A DNA stretch of 64,000 nt from Quillaja saponaria (taxonomy: Eukaryota; Streptophyta; Magnoliopsida; Fabales; Quillajaceae): assembly GCA_029379385.1 (NCBI GenBank), contig CM055614.1, positions 2,790,001-2,854,000 on the forward strand, read 5' to 3'. Below, in pieces: positions 62,845 to 64,000 of the stretch. Position 1 is the first letter of the stretch; each line of letters starts with the position of its first letter. The position numbers and the translations under genes were made by a program. The notes beneath the pieces are model-generated. The model was not told the DNA's origin and did not search any database. It saw nothing but the letters and a program-made list of their open reading frames with translations.

Positions 62845-64000
62845 TCACAACACGTCAATGTCATCAACATTAAGCCAGTCATTAGCTTCCTTGGTCTCAG
62901 GATTATGAGCACTTACCTGCTCAGAACCAGCATGTCTGCTCTCAACAGTATTTATCTCACTAACAGAGTTCGTAGAGCTTCTATCCAGCTGAACCCAATC
63001 TCGTGAGTCTTTGGTGGAAGAATCAGAACCTGATGCACCTTTTATGTAGCTGATAGGCACATCCCCATCATCATCTTCTAGATCACTGAATGTTACATCA
63101 TCATCGTTAGATATAGGAATGTTAGTTCCGCTGACACCTACCACTTCAGCTGTTTCCTCTTTCAACCAATCATCCCCATCATCATCATATTTCTCGTCCA
63201 CATCTTTATGTGAGGAACTGGATGAAGAATATTGATTTGGATTAACTGGTGTTTCTTCAACTACAGCTTTGTCAACAATTTGATTTTCAGGACTCTCAAC
63301 TGGGTGCTTCTCCATCTCAAAATCAGCCGCCACTGGTGTTGCTTTATTTGCAGACGTGTGCGGAAGCACTGATTCAGGTTGAGCATTAGCAGGTACGGAC
63401 AGATGATGTTCATATGGTACATCAACAGTTTCTATTGAGTTGATATTGCCTCTTCCAGACAAGTCTGATTCTTGCTTTTCATTACTCCTGTTCTGTAACT
63501 CCTGTGTTAACATTGATCTAGCTTCCACTATCTGCAGAAGTAAAATAAAGTGCTAGTAACATAGAATCACAGGCACTTGGAGAATTAAATGAGACTAAGC
63601 ACATTATAGCCATACTTTCCAACCTTAAACGTAGGAAATGGAACCTTAATTGAAGCAAAATATTATATAAACAAGAAATGCAAGTAACGTATAGAAGAAC
63701 TTGATTTTCCAAGATATGGATGTAGTTATTTGGATCAGGGACAACTTTATTGGTCTTCAAATTCAACACATGAAGAAAACAACAGCTTTATTACCAATAT
63801 TGTCAACAACATTAATATGTTAAGTAGCCCTCGTGAAAAGGAATAATGAAACACAAGAAACCAGAGTTACAAGAGTGCAACTTACTTGGGAAGTTAATAA
63901 AATATCAGCATCGTGTTTGTTTAGTCTAGGAAACAAGAGTACAAAGTAGATTTTCCAGAAGCAATTATCACTCATATATCCGGGGCAAAGTTCCATTCTG
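62845..64000 (-). CDS. BSD-domain protein, C-terminal part (At3g49800/At5g65910-like), runs off the right edge
   Basis: Two exons are visible: 64000-63886 (entering from outside the window) and 63531-62845. The first reads MELCPGYMSDNCFWKIYFVL and then LFPRLNKHDADILLTSQ, the end of a BSD domain with its Phe-Trp signature. The second begins IVEARSMLTQELQNRSNEKQ. A long acidic, Ser-rich disordered tail follows, with DDWLKEE, a DVTFSDLEDDDGDVPISY stretch and the terminal DWLNVDDIDVL. BSD domains occur in TFIIH p62-like and synapse-associated proteins; the plant family role is unclear. It ends the synteny run after the PP2-A10-like and ACR1 genes. The N-terminus and start codon are not in the window. 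Confidence 0.85.

Overview
The window is nuclear DNA of a eudicot plant. The evidence is AT-rich spacers, GT/AG introns in most genes, plant-only families (phytosulfokine, AINTEGUMENTA, RLP44, DYW-type PPR) and Arabidopsis-like exon structures. I cannot name the species. Arabidopsis locus numbers below are recalled from memory, not looked up.

Layout. 1.9-12.5 kb: a DYW-class PPR gene (+), a CGR2/CGR3-type Golgi pectin methyltransferase gene (-) and a P-class PPR gene (-), matching the run At3g49710-At3g49720-At3g49730. 13.4-20.3 kb: two decayed intron-bearing gene relics on the minus strand, a squalene monooxygenase lacking its N-terminus and a DEAD-box RNA helicase (RH16-like) lacking its C-terminus. 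23.0-41.2 kb: RLP44, AINTEGUMENTA, a short-chain dehydrogenase, a two-RRM RNA-binding protein and a plastid peroxiredoxin-like protein, all minus strand. 41.2-52.4 kb: mostly AT-rich spacer holding one bZIP gene. 52.4-64.0 kb: a phytosulfokine precursor (+), a PP2-A10-like membrane protein (-), an ACR1-type ACT-repeat protein (+) and the 3' part of a BSD-domain gene (-) that runs off the right edge.

The genes are independent eukaryotic loci, not an operon. Several have growth or cell-wall roles: pectin methylation (CGR), wall sensing and brassinosteroid/PSK signalling (RLP44), the PSK peptide itself, and organ growth (ANT). The shared order is best read as ancestral synteny. The window interleaves genes that Arabidopsis now keeps on segments of At3g49.7-49.8, At5g65.8-65.9 and At4g37.75-37.76.

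Most notable: (1) single-base insertions, all +1, break five otherwise well preserved or relic loci, and exon phases close exactly when they are removed, which suggests uncorrected assembly errors in the four well-preserved genes; (2) a roughly 390-bp MITE-like element sits in the stop codon of the peroxiredoxin-like gene, apparently having changed TAA to TAG; (3) 14 in-register telomere-like hexamers lie between 47-bp inverted arms; (4) the squalene monooxygenase relic lies near ANT, as SQE3 does in Arabidopsis. I found no convincing new multi-gene system.
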